From Streptomyces sp. RB17 (GTDB lineage: Bacteria > Actinomycetota > Actinomycetes > Streptomycetales > Streptomycetaceae), in the NCBI RefSeq assembly GCF_009604455.1, contig NZ_WEGL01000002.1, forward strand, positions 744,001 through 808,000: 64,000 nucleotides of DNA. The letters are read 5' to 3'. The notes under the pieces are model-generated. The model worked only from the letters and a program-made list of their open reading frames with translations. It was not told the origin of the DNA and did no database searches. Positions 50,904 to 58,407 of the stretch are shown here, piece by piece; position 1 is the first letter of the stretch; each line of letters opens with the position of its first letter. The position numbers and the translations under genes are program-made.

Positions 50904-51917
50904 TCAGGATGTATGGGATATCTCCGGCGCCAGGGGCGTGCGCAGGGACGAGCGTCCGGCGCGCCAGTCGGCGAGCAGCCGCCGCGCCAGCCGGTCCTCC
51001 AGATGCTCGGTCGCATCGATCCCGAACGTCACGTCCGCCGCGAGTTCCGGCTCCTCGGCGAGCAGCCCGCCGATCACCTCGTGGCGTACGACCTGCTCGT
51101 GGACCGCGTCCGCCTCGACATGCTCGTCGTAGAAGAACTCCGCCGCGCGGCCGGCGCCGGTGCGGCGCATGGCCTCGGCGAGCCGGCGGGAACCCGGCGA
51201 GGAGGTGATCTCCACGTCGGCGAAGTGGCCCACCAGCGCGCCGCGCAGTTCGCGGTGGAGGCCGAACAGGGACATCAGGTTCACGACCGCGAGCATCTCC
51301 GCGCAGGCCGCGTCCAGGTAGCGGCCGTAGGCGCTGTCCAGGCCCAGGTCCGTCATCAGCGCGGCGAACAGGCGCGCGTGGATGCGGTCGGCCCGGCCGC
51401 CGCCGAACTCGTCGAACTCCACCGCCGCCATCCCCGCCTTGGCCCTGCCCCACAGCCGCGGCAGCACCCAGGCGTGCGGGTCGGCCTCCTTCAGGTGGTA
51501 CAGGGAGCGCTGGGCGGCGTACTCCCGCAGCTGCCACAACTCGCCCTCGGCACAGAGGAAATGGGTGACTCCGCCGCCCTCGACCGGTTCGACCAGCAGT
51601 GCGGCGAGCGCGTCGTCGAGACCGTCGTGGCCCGGCGTGTCGGCGCGCAGCACGGCCAGGAAACGGTGCTCCAGCTCGGCGCGGACACGCAGCAGATCCG
51701 GATCCCACTCGCACTCCGCGCCGACCTCGGCGAAGCCCCGGTAGTGCAGCTCGTAGCAGAGGTACAGGGCGAGTTGCGCGTCGTCGCCCCAGGGATCCGC
51801 CTTCCCGGCATCGGCGGGACGGGGGAGGGGCCCCGCCCCGCACAGCCACTCCCCGACCGCGGCGGAGAGAGGCCCTCGCGGCGGGGGCAACCGGGGCCCG
51901 CGCTCATGGCTGTCCAT
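50904..51917 (-). CDS. Iron-containing redox enzyme (haem-oxygenase-like diiron oxidase) family protein
   Basis: A 337-residue helical protein. Probable iron ligands occur in VEFDEFGGGRADRIHARLF (Glu and His) and FFYDEHVEADAVHEQVV (Asp/Glu and His), matching the pattern of haem-oxygenase-like diiron oxidases. Such enzymes catalyse N-oxygenation or C-C cleavage; the substrate is unknown. It is first in an operon with a HemK2-type methyltransferase and a CDGSH protein. ATG 51917 was chosen; the open frame extends upstream through GC-rich repeat DNA that I consider non-coding. Confidence 0.85.
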   Translation of the reverse strand: MDSHERGPRLPPPRGPLSAAVGEWLCGAGPLPRPADAGKADPWGDDAQLALYLCYELHYRGFAEVGAECEWDPDLLRVRAELEHRFLAVLRADTPGHDGLDDALAALLVEPVEGGGVTHFLCAEGELWQLREYAAQRSLYHLKEADPHAWVLPRLWGRAKAGMAAVEFDEFGGGRADRIHARLFAALMTDLGLDSAYGRYLDAACAEMLAVVNLMSLFGLHRELRGALVGHFADVEITSSPGSRRLAEAMRRTGAGRAAEFFYDEHVEADAVHEQVVRHEVIGGLLAEEPELAADVTFGIDATEHLEDRLARRLLADWRAGRSSLRTPLAPEISHTS

Positions 51918-51941
51918 GGGAGCCGGGTACCCAGGGGCCGG

Positions 51942-52340
51942 GGGTACGGCTGGTCGAGCCGCCTCGGGAAGGTCGCCGGCGGTGGCTGGGGCTGGGGATG
52001 GCCGGGGGTGGGTGGCTGCTCGGCTCGGGGAAGGGGCAGTGGCGGTTGACGGGCCCCGGGAGGGTACGGCTGGTCGAGCGGCTCCGGGAAGGGCGCCGGT
52101 GGTGGCTGGGGCTGGGGATGGGTGGCGGTGGCCGCTCGGCTGGGGATGGCCCCGGCGGTCGCGCGGCTCAGGGAAGGCCACCGGTGTGGCTCCGCCCTTG
52201 GAGCGCAGGAGTGGTCGCCGTGCCTGGAGCGCACGAGCAGCCGCCGTGCCCGGAACCCGCGAGTGGGCAACACTGGCCCCGCCCTTGGGCCGCATGCGCA
52301 GTTGCCACGCCTGGAACGCCCGAGTGGGTGGCACCGGTGA
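51942..52340. repeat. Degenerate tandem repeats upstream of the HDO-like operon
   Basis: A block of about 60 bp (GGGTACGGCTGGTCGAGC ... GTGGCTGGGGCTGGGGATG) occurs at about 51942 and again at 52062, exactly 120 bp apart, with a few changes. From about 52196 to 52340 a looser repeat of 26-27 bp follows (TGGAGCGCAGGAGTGGTCGC, TGGAGCGCACGAGCAGCCGC, CGGAACCCGCGAGTGGGC and so on). The whole 51918-52401 gap seems non-coding, although open frames exist on the minus strand. Confidence 0.75.
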
Positions 52341-52401
52341 CACCTCTGGAGCGCAGGCGGACGTCACCCGGAGAGCACGGCTGGTCCCGCGTCCGGTCTC
52401 C

Positions 52402-52578
52402 TCAGTCCTCTTCGGCCTGCTCCTGTGCCTCGGTGTTCGGCGTGACGGCGTCTCCGGCCTCGCCGCCGGCCTTGTCCTCGTCGCGCTTCTCGGCCTCCTC
52501 GACCTCCCGGAGCACTTCCTCCAGGGCGGTGTCGAACTGTTCCTTGCGGTCCTTCTCGTCTTCTTCCTCGCCGGACAT
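52402..52578 (-). CDS. 58-residue acidic protein of unknown function
   Basis: ATG 52578 is preceded by AAGGAG at 6 bases and opens 58 codons to a TGA at 52402-52404. The protein (MSGEEEDEKDRKEQFDTALE at the start, ending QAEED) is about one-third Glu/Asp, has a central helix that could form a coiled coil (ALEEVLREVEEAEKRDEDK), and has no cysteine or hydrophobic segment. Third positions are almost all G or C, supporting coding. I do not recognise a family. It lies downstream of the isoprenylcysteine methyltransferase-like gene (57 bp), perhaps in one transcript. Confidence 0.75.
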   Translation of the reverse strand: MSGEEEDEKDRKEQFDTALEEVLREVEEAEKRDEDKAGGEAGDAVTPNTEAQEQAEED

Positions 52579-52635
52579 GGCCTCTCCTTCCGCCGCCGTA
52601 CCCCTGATCAGCTGAGTTACCCGCCGGGGGGCGTC

Positions 52636-53133
52636 TCAAGCACCCTGCCAGGGAGTGCGCCGGGGCCGCCAGGCCGGCACCGCCCGCCGGTAGTGCTCGT
52701 ACTCGGCACCGAACCGGCGCACCAGGCCCGGCTCCTCGTACCAGCGCACGAACGCCCAGGTCAGCACCCAGGCTCCGGCGGCGTAACCGAAGAGGACCGG
52801 CCGGGCGAGCAGCAGGCCCTGTCCGAGGAGTACGGCCACCACCGCGACGTAGATCGGATTGCGCACGTACCGGTAGGGGCCGCTCACCACCAGCCGCGCG
52901 GGCGGCGCGACCGGCGCCGGGGTGCCGAGCCCCTCCAGGGCGAACCGGGTGAACGCCTCCAGGATGACGACGGCACCGGCCGCCAGGGGCAGCAGCCCGA
53001 GCAGCCGCAGCGGCAGCCACCAGTGGCCGGTCCGCCAGCCGCCGGTCAGCCACCACGGCAGCAGTACGGCCGCGCTGCCAGAGACGAGGACGAGGAACAG
53101 GGCGCTGCCGAGCGCCGCCGACGCCTTGCGCAT
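52636..53133 (-). CDS. Isoprenylcysteine carboxyl methyltransferase-like membrane protein
   Basis: A 165-residue membrane protein with about four helices and the family signature SGPYRYVRNPIYVAVVAVLL followed by RWYEEPGLVRRFGAEYEHYR, as in ICMT/NnrU-like proteins (PEMT/ICMT fold). Bacterial members methylate unknown lipids or small molecules with SAM. The cytoplasmic C-terminus (EEPGLVRRFG) holds the conserved Glu and Arg. It ends 57 bp before the small acidic gene. Confidence 0.87.
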   Translation of the reverse strand: MRKASAALGSALFLVLVSGSAAVLLPWWLTGGWRTGHWWLPLRLLGLLPLAAGAVVILEAFTRFALEGLGTPAPVAPPARLVVSGPYRYVRNPIYVAVVAVLLGQGLLLARPVLFGYAAGAWVLTWAFVRWYEEPGLVRRFGAEYEHYRRAVPAWRPRRTPWQGA

Positions 53134-53151
53134 ACCCCCACCATGACAGGG

Positions 53152-53189
53152 CGAGGGGCCGCCGTCTCCCTGCTGACGGCGGCCCCTCG
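53152..53189 (-). terminator. Hairpin terminator of the MFS transporter gene
   Basis: CGAGGGGCCGCCGTC (53152-53166) and GACGGCGGCCCCTCG (53175-53189) form a perfect 15-bp stem with an 8-base loop, 35 bp past the MFS stop on the minus strand. Confidence 0.8.
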
Positions 53190-53223
53190 GGCTCTGTGGT
53201 GCCAGGCGGTCACCTCGTGGTCG

Positions 53224-54732
53224 TCACATGTGGACGACCGGTGCGGCTCCCGCGTCCTGCCGCGGCACGCCGCGCCGGTAGAGCGCGAAGGCGAGCAGCG
53301 CGCCGGCGGCGAAGAAGCCCGCGGACCACCAGAAGGCGGTCGTGTAGCTCTCGATCGTCGCCTGGGCCTGGACGAGCCTGCTGGTGGCGTCCCGGCCGGA
53401 GAGGTAGTCGGTGGCGGCGCTCGCGGCGAGGGTGTTCAGCAGGGCCGTGCCGATCGAACCGCCCACCTGCTGCATGGCATTGACGGTGGCGGAGGCCACG
53501 CCCGCGTCCTCGGCCGCGACCCCGCCGGTGGCCAGCTGCATGGCCGGCGGCATGACCAGACCGAGGCCCACGCCGATCACGATCAGCTGGGGCAGCACCG
53601 CGCTCAGGTAGTGCGAGCCGAGGCCGATGCCGGTCAGCCACGCCATGCCGGCCGTGGCGACCGCGAAGCCCAGCGGGATGACCGCCTTCGGGCCGAGCCG
53701 GGGCACCAGGACCGTGGTGCCCACCTGCGCGGTCACCATCAGCGCGCCGACCATCGGCAGGAACGCCACACCGGTCTTCGTCGGGCTGAAGCCCAGGTTG
53801 AGCTGCAGGTAGTAGGTCAGGAACAGGAACACCCCGAACATGCCGGCGCCGGTGATCAGCACCGCGACGAAGGAGGCCGCGCGGTCGCGGTCGAGCAGGA
53901 TGCGCAGTGGCAGCAGCGGGTGCGGGGCCCGCGTCTGCCACCCGGCGAAGGCCGCCAGCAGCACACCGCCCGCGATCAGGAAGCCCCAGGTCAGCGGCGA
54001 ACCCCAGTGGTGGGTCTCCGCGTTGGAGAAGCCGTAGACGAGGGAGAACAGACCGGCGGCCACCAGGACCGTGCCCGGCACGTCCAGCTTGGCGTTCGCC
54101 GCGTCGCGGTGGTTGCCGAGCAGGATCCAGCCGCCCGCGAAGGCGACGACCGCGATGGCCACGTTCACGTAGAGGGTCCAGCGCCAGTCGAGCGCGTCGG
54201 TCAGCACGCCGCCGAGCAGCAGGCCCACGGCGCCGCCGGCGCCGGCGATCGCGCCGTAGACGCTGAAGGCGCGGGCCCGTTCCCGGGCGTCGGTGAACGT
54301 GGTGTTGAGCAGGGACAGCGCGGCGGGCGCGAGCAGCGCGCCGAAGGCGCCCTGCAGGGCGCGGGCGACGACCAGCATGGTGAAGCCGTTCGCGGCGCCG
54401 CCGAGCGCGGAGGCCGCGGCGAAGCCGACGACGCCGACGAGGAAGGCGGGCTTGCGGCCGAACAGGTCGGCGATCCGGCCGCCGAGGAGCAGCAAGGAGG
54501 CGAAGGCGAGGGCGTACGCCGTGACGATCCACTGCCGGTTGCCGTCGGAGAAGCCGAGGTCGGTCTGGGCGGACGGCAGGGCGATGTTCACGATCGTGGC
54601 GTCGAGAACGACCATCAGCTGGGCGAGGGCGATGACCGCGAGGATCCACCACCGCTTCGGCGAGGCCGAGCTCCCGTGCTCGATCGCTGCGGCTCCTGCT
54701 CGGGAGCCTTCGGCCAGGGTCTTCTGGGGCAT
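53224..54732 (-). CDS. DHA2-type MFS drug exporter
   Basis: A 502-residue protein with 14 predicted membrane helices (EmrB/QacA type). Motifs: LDATIVNIALPSAQTDLGFS (helix 1 motif D1), LLLGGRIADLFGRKPAFLVG (motif A) and RALQGAFGALLAPAALSLL (motif C-like). It probably exports drugs or toxic metabolites by proton antiport. GGAG lies 9 bases before ATG 54732. Its promoter contains inverted repeats typical of TetR sites, and it is divergent from an ArsR regulator gene. Confidence 0.93.
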   Translation of the reverse strand: MPQKTLAEGSRAGAAAIEHGSSASPKRWWILAVIALAQLMVVLDATIVNIALPSAQTDLGFSDGNRQWIVTAYALAFASLLLLGGRIADLFGRKPAFLVGVVGFAAASALGGAANGFTMLVVARALQGAFGALLAPAALSLLNTTFTDARERARAFSVYGAIAGAGGAVGLLLGGVLTDALDWRWTLYVNVAIAVVAFAGGWILLGNHRDAANAKLDVPGTVLVAAGLFSLVYGFSNAETHHWGSPLTWGFLIAGGVLLAAFAGWQTRAPHPLLPLRILLDRDRAASFVAVLITGAGMFGVFLFLTYYLQLNLGFSPTKTGVAFLPMVGALMVTAQVGTTVLVPRLGPKAVIPLGFAVATAGMAWLTGIGLGSHYLSAVLPQLIVIGVGLGLVMPPAMQLATGGVAAEDAGVASATVNAMQQVGGSIGTALLNTLAASAATDYLSGRDATSRLVQAQATIESYTTAFWWSAGFFAAGALLAFALYRRGVPRQDAGAAPVVHM

Positions 54733-54786
54733 ACGGAACCACTCCAGGGCAAGTCGTTCGGGTACGGGAGAGCGATCAGCTCGTAA

Positions 54787-54844
54787 ACGAAACTGTTTCG
54801 TACACCTGGAGCCTAGGGCACGCCTAGCGAAACGGCAACGTTTT
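54787..54844. promoter_or_regulatory. Promoter and inverted repeats controlling the MFS gene
   Basis: On the minus strand TTGCCG (54838-54833), a 17-base spacer and TAGGCT (54815-54810) form a promoter. ACGAAAC-T-GTTTCGT (54787-54801) is a perfect inverted repeat at the expected transcription start, and GAAACG-GCAA-CGTTTT (54829-54844), with one mismatch, overlaps the -35 box. Two GAAAC-type sites flanking the promoter suggest repression by a dimeric regulator. Confidence 0.6.
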
Positions 54845-54864
54845 CTTGTGGCATCTTGCATTCC

Positions 54865-54894
54865 TTGACAGGAATATAACTGGTGAGGCATATT
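54865..54894 (+). promoter_or_regulatory. Promoter of the ArsR gene, probably leaderless
   Basis: TTGACA (54865-54870), an 18-base spacer and CATATT (54889-54894). The ATG of the ArsR gene follows 7 bases after the -10 box at 54902, so transcription should begin at or next to the start codon. Confidence 0.6.
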
Positions 54895-54901
54895 AGGGCT
54901 C

Positions 54902-55222
54902 ATGTCCGACGCAGCGCTCTGGTCCGCTCTTGCCGACCCACACCGGCGGGCCATCGTCGCGCTCCTGCTGGAGCGCCCCCGGCCCGTCGGGGAGATCGTC
55001 GAGGCCTGCGGACTGAGCCAGCCGAGCACCTCCAAGCATCTGAAGGTGCTCCGGGACGCGGGACTGGTCCGGGTCCGGCAGGATGCGCAGCGCCGTGTCT
55101 ACGCCCTCGACCCGGCACCGATCGCCGCCCTCGACGCCTGGCTCGAGCCCTACCGCCGGCTGTGGAACCGCAGCCTGGACGCCCTGGGCCGGCGACTCGA
55201 CGAGACGTCGGACGACACCTGA
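54902..55222 (+). CDS. ArsR-family transcriptional regulator
   Basis: A 106-residue winged-helix regulator: MSDAALWSALADPHRRAIVA, VGEIVEACGLSQPSTSKHLK (recognition helix) and VLRDAGLVRVRQDAQRRVYA (wing). It lacks the cysteine motif (ELCVCDL) of metal sensors and belongs to the group usually paired with an SRPBCC gene, as here 28 bp downstream. There is no ribosome binding site and the promoter's -10 box lies only 7 bases upstream, so the mRNA is probably leaderless. Confidence 0.93.
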   Translation: MSDAALWSALADPHRRAIVALLLERPRPVGEIVEACGLSQPSTSKHLKVLRDAGLVRVRQDAQRRVYALDPAPIAALDAWLEPYRRLWNRSLDALGRRLDETSDDT

Positions 55223-55250
55223 CACCCCCACACCGAAGGACTGAGGCACC

Positions 55251-55778
55251 ATGCCCGTCGACCTCACCGGCACCTATCTGACCCTGGACGACGGCCGCCC
55301 CGCCGTCCGGTTCAGCCGCACCTACGACCACCCGGTGGACCGCGTGTGGCACTTCGTCACCGATCCCGACGAACTGGCCCAGTGGTTCCCCTCCCGCGCC
55401 GAGATCGAGCTGCGTCCCGGGGGCACCATCCGCTTCAGCGGCGACCCGAACATGCCCGAGTCCACCGGCCGGGTACTCGCCGTCGACCCGCCCACTCACC
55501 TGTCCTTCGCGTGGGGCGGCGACGAACTCCACTTCGACCTCGAAGCCGTCGGCGAGCGGCGCACCCGGTTCACGCTCACCGACGTCCTCGGCGAGGCCGA
55601 CACCGCCGCCCGCAACGGCGCCGGCTGGGAGGTCTGCCTCGCCGCCCTCGACGCCAGGGCGCGCGGCGAGCGCTTCCAGGGCGCGCACGCCGGGGTCAGC
55701 GCGCCCTGGAAGGAGTTCTACGACGCCTACACCGGCGCCGGTGTGCCCTCCGGCGCGCCCGTACCGGGCCTGGACTGA
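55251..55778 (+). CDS. SRPBCC (AHSA1-like) domain protein
   Basis: A 175-residue protein of the START/Bet v1-like SRPBCC family: FSRTYDHPVDRVWHFVTDPD, ELAQWFPSRAEIELRPGGTI and FAWGGDELHFDLEAVGERR. It has a hydrophobic ligand pocket; AHSA1-like bacterial members are very often encoded beside an ArsR gene, and that is the case here. The function is unknown; ligand binding or detoxification linked to the regulator is plausible. A hairpin spans its stop codon. Confidence 0.9.
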   Translation: MPVDLTGTYLTLDDGRPAVRFSRTYDHPVDRVWHFVTDPDELAQWFPSRAEIELRPGGTIRFSGDPNMPESTGRVLAVDPPTHLSFAWGGDELHFDLEAVGERRTRFTLTDVLGEADTAARNGAGWEVCLAALDARARGERFQGAHAGVSAPWKEFYDAYTGAGVPSGAPVPGLD

Positions 55779-55795
55779 CCGGCCGCGCCGGTCAG
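55775..55795 (+). terminator. Hairpin spanning the SRPBCC stop codon
   Basis: CTGACCGGC (55775-55783), loop CGC, GCCGGTCAG (55787-55795): a perfect 9-bp stem that includes the TGA stop (55776-55778). It is a likely terminator for the ArsR-SRPBCC operon. Confidence 0.6.
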
Positions 55796-55799
55796 CGCG

Positions 55800-56260
55800 C
55801 GACCACCCGGGTCAGCGCCGTGGCGGCGCGCCGGGCCCGGCGGGGCACACCCGTGCGCCCAGATGGCCGTCCGGGCGCACCAGGAACGCGGTGCTTCCGG
55901 CGCTCGCGTTCAGGCGCGGAACTTCCCCCGCCCGTCCCTGAGTACCGGCAGCGGCACACCACCGGGGCCGACCCCGTCCGGCAGCACGCAGGAGCAGGTC
56001 AGTTGGCCGCGGGCCGACCGGGCCGCCGTCTGAGCGAGTTCCGCGAAGCCCCGCGTGCCGGAGGCGGAGTGGGCGCACAGCAGCAGGATGCGGTCGCGTT
56101 CGCGCAGCACGTCGGACAGGCAGTGCCGCGTCGAGCGCCGCGCGGCCGCGCCCGTCCGCTCCCCGACCTAGAAGGTCCGCGGCCGGCTGCCGACCGCCTG
56201 GGCGTACGGCAGCCGGCCGATCAGCAGGCAGCCACACCCCGTCTGCGCGGTGCGAGAGCG
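55800..56260 (-). pseudogene. Decayed C-terminal part of an FAD aromatic monooxygenase gene
   Basis: On the minus strand three frames hold successive parts of the same fold: GCLLIGRLPYAQAVGSRPRT (about 56232-56173, then a TAG), LSDVLRERDRILLLCAHSAS (about 56120-56060) and, after another frameshift, STAFLVRPDGHLGARVCP (about 55900-55845). These match, in order, the start, middle and end of the thioredoxin-like C-terminal domain of MhpA/PgaE-type hydroxylases. The FAD domain is absent. I read this as a degraded remnant. The remaining part of the gap up to 56574 has no other feature I can support. Confidence 0.5.
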
Positions 56261-56574
56261 GCCGTCGGACCGACCGGACCCGCCCCCGCGACCAGTGCTC
56301 CTCGGTGTGCGTCATGTCCTTCTCCCGTCGGCCGGCCCGGCGTACGGGCGTGGCGTCGGCCCTGTGCCGCCGGCCCGCCGCCTCGCCCCAGAAACCCATG
56401 GTCGTCCGCGACGCACCACCCGGCGACCCGGGCGCCGTGCGTACACCGGCGGCACGCGTTCGGCGGGGCTCCGCCGTGCGCGGTGTTTCAGTGTGTGGCG
56501 CCCTGGATACACCGCGAAGGTTCGGCCCCGGAGTTCGCGAGCCCGTGCCCACACGTCGCAGTGAGGTCGTCACC

Positions 56575-57429
56575 ATGTCCCACGCCCCGCCCCCCGCAGG
56601 ACCGTCGAAACGCGCCGGGCCGGTCGCGACCTCCGTCCCGGCCGCGGGCTCCGTCCTCGGATCCGCCGGAGACCCGGCCGGCCGGGGCGGCACGGCCCTG
56701 GTGACGGGTGCCTCCTCGGGCATCGGCGCCGTCGTCGCCCGCCGGCTCGCCGCCGAGGGCGGCTGGCGGCTGGTGCTGAACGGACGGGACGCAACCCGCC
56801 TGGAGCAGGTGGCCGCCCCGCTCGACGCCCTGGCCGTGCCCGCGGACCTGACCCGGCCGGGCGCCGACCATCTGCTCACCGATCTGGTCCTGGACCACGT
56901 GGGCCGCCTCGACCTGCTGGTGGCGTGCGCCGGCGTGGGCTGGGCGGGTGACTTCACCGGCATGCCGCACGCGCGCATCGACGAGATCGTCGGCGTCGAC
57001 CTGCTGGCCACCCTGCACCTCGTGCGCGCCCTGCTGCCCCACATGGTCGCGGCAGGCTCCGGACGCATCGTGCTCGTCGGGTCCGTCGCGGGCAGCGTCG
57101 GCGTGCGCGGCGAGGCCGTGTACTCCGCGGCGAAGGCCGCCCTCGCCGCCTTCGCCGACGCCCTGCGCTACGAGCTGCGGCGCACCGGGGTGGGCGTGAC
57201 CCTGGTGATCCCCGGCGCGGTCGACACGCCGTTCTTCGAGCGCCGGGGCGCCCCGTACACGAGGGCATGGCCGCGCCCGGTGCCGGCCGAGCGGGTGGCG
57301 GACGCCGTCCGGGACGCCGTCCGGCACGGCCGGGACGAGGTGTACGTCCCCGGCTGGCTGCGGTATCCCGCCCAGCTGCGCGGCGTCGCGCCCGGGCTCT
57401 ACCGGTGGCTCGCCGCCCGATTCGGGTGA
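56575..57429 (+). CDS. Short-chain dehydrogenase/reductase
   Basis: A 284-residue SDR. After a 40-residue Pro/Ala-rich start, it shows TALVTGASSGIGAVVARRLA (cofactor motif TGxxxGxG), LLVACAGVGWAGDF (NNAG replaced by ACAG), IVLVGSVAGSVGVRGEAVYS with the catalytic Ser, then YSAAKAALAAFADALR (YxxxK) and VIPGAVDTPFFERRG. It probably uses NADP(H). ATG 56575 has GAGG upstream; the frame is open further. It is the first gene of an operon with a DMT-type membrane protein and a polysaccharide deacetylase. Confidence 0.9.
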   Translation: MSHAPPPAGPSKRAGPVATSVPAAGSVLGSAGDPAGRGGTALVTGASSGIGAVVARRLAAEGGWRLVLNGRDATRLEQVAAPLDALAVPADLTRPGADHLLTDLVLDHVGRLDLLVACAGVGWAGDFTGMPHARIDEIVGVDLLATLHLVRALLPHMVAAGSGRIVLVGSVAGSVGVRGEAVYSAAKAALAAFADALRYELRRTGVGVTLVIPGAVDTPFFERRGAPYTRAWPRPVPAERVADAVRDAVRHGRDEVYVPGWLRYPAQLRGVAPGLYRWLAARFG

Positions 57430-57438
57430 CCGGTCACG

Positions 57439-58380
57439 ATGGCCGTCACGGTGCTGCTCGCCCTGCTCGCGGCGCTGACCAACGCGTCCGCGTCCGTGCT
57501 GCAGCGCCGGGCCGCCATACAGGAGCGGTCGGAGGACGGCGAGGACGGCGAGGACGACGGAGCCGGCGGGGCGGGGTCGGCCGTGCGCCGGCTCGCCCGG
57601 CTGCTGCGGCGCCCGTACTGGCTCGCGGGCGCCGCGCTGCTCGGGGTCTCGGGTCTGCTGCAGGCAGGGGCGCTGGCCGTGGGCAGCCTGTCCCTCGTCC
57701 AGCCGCTGCTCGCCACCGAGCTGCTGTTCACTCTGCTGGTGGGTGGTGTCGTCTTCCGGCGCCGCCCCGGCCTGTGGACCTGGCTGGCCTTCGTCGCCCT
57801 CGCCGCCGGGCTGGCCGTGTTCCTGCTGGCGGCCGCCCCTGGCGCGGGCCGGCCGACCGCGCCGCCCCGGGCGTGGCTGCTGGGCGGCGGCGGGGCGCTC
57901 GGCCTGGTCGTGCTCCTCGTGGCCGCCGCCCGCCCGACGAGGGGCGCGCTACGGGCCGCGTTGTTCGGCCTCGCCTCCGCCGTGTGCTTCGCCGCCACCG
58001 CCGCGCTGCTCAAGGAGGCCGTGGGGCGGCTCGGGCAGGGGCCCGCGGCGATGTTCACCCACTGGTCGCCGTACGCCACGGCCGGCGCCGGACTCGTCGC
58101 GTTCCTGCTGCTGCAGAGCGCGCTGGGCGCCGGATCGCTCACGGCCTCCCAGCCCGCCCTCACCCTCGGCGACGCGCTCACCAGCGTCGTCCTCGGCTGG
58201 GTGCTGTTCGCGGAGGCGATCCACCTCGGGTGGCGGATGCTGCCGGAGGCGCTCGGCGTCGCGCTGATCGGGGCGGGCAGCATCGGACTGGCCCGGGTGC
58301 CGACCGTCGGACGGGAGTGGGACGCGCGGTCGCGGAACGGGAAGGAGACCGGAGGGCGTCTGCATCGGACGCGCCGGTGA
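57439..58380 (+). CDS. EamA/DMT-type membrane protein
   Basis: A 313-residue protein with about nine or ten hydrophobic helices in two similar halves, as in drug/metabolite transporters (ALLAALTNASASVLQRRAA, SLVQPLLATELLFTLLVGG and, in the second half, SQPALTLGDALTSVVLGW). An acidic cytoplasmic loop (about 32-46) and a basic tail are present. The Streptomyces group with this motif has no known substrate. It starts 10 bp after the SDR gene and ends 28 bp before the deacetylase gene. Confidence 0.85.
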   Translation: MAVTVLLALLAALTNASASVLQRRAAIQERSEDGEDGEDDGAGGAGSAVRRLARLLRRPYWLAGAALLGVSGLLQAGALAVGSLSLVQPLLATELLFTLLVGGVVFRRRPGLWTWLAFVALAAGLAVFLLAAAPGAGRPTAPPRAWLLGGGGALGLVVLLVAAARPTRGALRAALFGLASAVCFAATAALLKEAVGRLGQGPAAMFTHWSPYATAGAGLVAFLLLQSALGAGSLTASQPALTLGDALTSVVLGWVLFAEAIHLGWRMLPEALGVALIGAGSIGLARVPTVGREWDARSRNGKETGGRLHRTRR

Positions 58381-58407
58381 GGCCACGTATGGGAAGGCGG
58401 ATGAGCG

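Noticed and set aside
51918-52367. N-terminal extension of the HDO-like protein through the repeat region
   Set aside because: The extension would be Pro/Ala/Arg-rich repeat sequence without a start signal; family length agrees with the ATG at 51917.
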